The notes under the pieces: model-generated
Seen by the model: only the letters and a program-made list of their open reading frames with translations
The model's database searches: none
Told to the model about the DNA's origin: nothing
Part shown: positions 63,632-64,000 of the stretch, piece after piece
Layout: every line of letters begins with the position of its first letter
Position numbering within the stretch: position 1 is the stretch's first letter
Assembly: GCA_945890645.1 (NCBI GenBank)
Contig: CAMDCV010000003.1
Coordinates: 62,001-126,000 of the forward strand
Direction: 5' to 3'
Length of the DNA stretch: 64,000 nt
Origin: Akkermansia muciniphila
Lineage (GTDB): Bacteria > Verrucomicrobiota > Verrucomicrobiia > Verrucomicrobiales > Akkermansiaceae
Position numbers and translations under genes: made by a program

Positions 63632-64000
63632 ATGGAAACTCTGAAGACGATTTTGCTCATTCTCGCTGTGGTATTCAGCTTTAACGTGATGATTTTCATC
63701 CACGAACTGGGCCACTTTCTTGCTGCGCGCTGGCGGGGATTGAAGATCGACAAATTCCAAGTTTGGTTCGGTAAGCCGATATGGTCGAAAACGATTAACG
63801 GTGTGCAATACGGCCTCGGGTGGATTCCGGCAGGTGGTTTTGTGGCGCTGCCACAGCTCGCACCGATGGAAACGATCGAAGGCAAAAGCGAAAGCGAGGA
63901 AGCGTTGCCACCGATTTCTCCTCTGGATAAAATTATCGTCGCACTTGCGGGTCCGATTTTTTCTCTCGGCCTAGCACTTGCCATAGGCCTTGCCGTATGG
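63632..64000 (+). CDS. RseP-type M50 site-2 protease, 5' part
   Basis: The first 123 codons of a membrane zinc protease, running off the right edge. The N-terminal TM helix carries the zinc motif in IHELGHFLAARWRG (HExxH with His24, Glu25, His28), followed by WIPAGGFVAL, the conserved membrane-reentrant GxxxGG region, and the start of a second TM segment (IIVALAGPIFSLGLALAI). This is the typical N-terminus of RseP/RasP-type intramembrane proteases, which cut anti-sigma factors or signal peptide remnants. A PDZ domain would be expected beyond the window. The upstream 80 bp has no clear promoter or Shine-Dalgarno sequence. Confidence 0.92.
   Translation, partial: METLKTILLILAVVFSFNVMIFIHELGHFLAARWRGLKIDKFQVWFGKPIWSKTINGVQYGLGWIPAGGFVALPQLAPMETIEGKSESEEALPPISPLDKIIVALAGPIFSLGLALAIGLAVW

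Overview
The window looks like a chromosomal segment of a moderately GC-rich bacterium of the PVC group, most likely a verrucomicrobium. The evidence is family-level: a Pirellula/Verrucomicrobium-type CxxCH membrane dehydrogenase, an adjacent DUF1501/DUF1800 pair, a TAT-exported Gfo/Idh/MocA oxidoreductase, a PEP-CTERM protein, and several very large secreted proteins sharing an EYxxGxxP / SxDLxxW module. I see no rRNA, tRNA, CRISPR array, phage or intact insertion sequence. Hardly any start codon has a Shine-Dalgarno sequence.

Layout. 1-8.3 kb: 3' part of a CrtI-type carotenoid desaturase, a 1729-aa secreted protein with SdiA-regulated-like and phytase-like propellers, then menB and menA (menaquinone synthesis) separated by an inverted array of 7-bp repeats. 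8.4-15 kb: a PEP-CTERM subtilase-like protein, a TAT-exported intradiol dioxygenase and an RND efflux pair with overlapping genes. 15-21.3 kb: a DedA protein, a SWIM/SNF2 helicase, a DUF2314 protein and an exported esterase-like/amidohydrolase fusion. 21.3-23.5 kb: an AT-richer patch with three unrecognised small genes and short repeats. 23.5-26.5 kb: a GT2 glycosyltransferase, an L,D-transpeptidase and a secreted unknown. 26.9-34.6 kb: a Gfo/Idh/MocA protein, a Gly-rich RRM protein, recQ, accA, a LysM protein, a small conserved unknown, acpP and a two-TM membrane protein. 34.7-39.5 kb: thiH, a second RND permease and a small membrane protein. 39.5-45.8 kb: the PVC cytochrome, an intergenic inverted-repeat element, gatB and a secreted unknown. 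45.9-55.7 kb: a GntR/LacI-type regulator divergent from a 1054-aa PATR protein, followed by a 1752-aa two-propeller protein. 55.7-64 kb: a secreted alpha/beta hydrolase, a VOC protein, the DUF1501/DUF1800 pair, a broken sigma-factor gene joined to a fragment of a secreted protein, a DinB-like protein divergent from an HxlR regulator, and the 5' end of an M50 (RseP-type) protease.

How the genes fit together. Core functions (menB-menA, accA, acpP, thiH, gatB, recQ) are scattered singly or in pairs among secreted and envelope genes. About 20 kb codes for exported proteins, many built from shared beta-sandwich and beta-propeller parts, which suggests a lifestyle centred on surface or extracellular polymer interaction. 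No complete known defence system or biosynthetic cluster is visible. The least explained items are the recurrent secreted module, the DUF1501/DUF1800 pair, the propeller inserted in an Ig-like domain, the subtilase with Glu at the Asp position, the absence of Shine-Dalgarno sequences and the GTTAG bias in coding strands.
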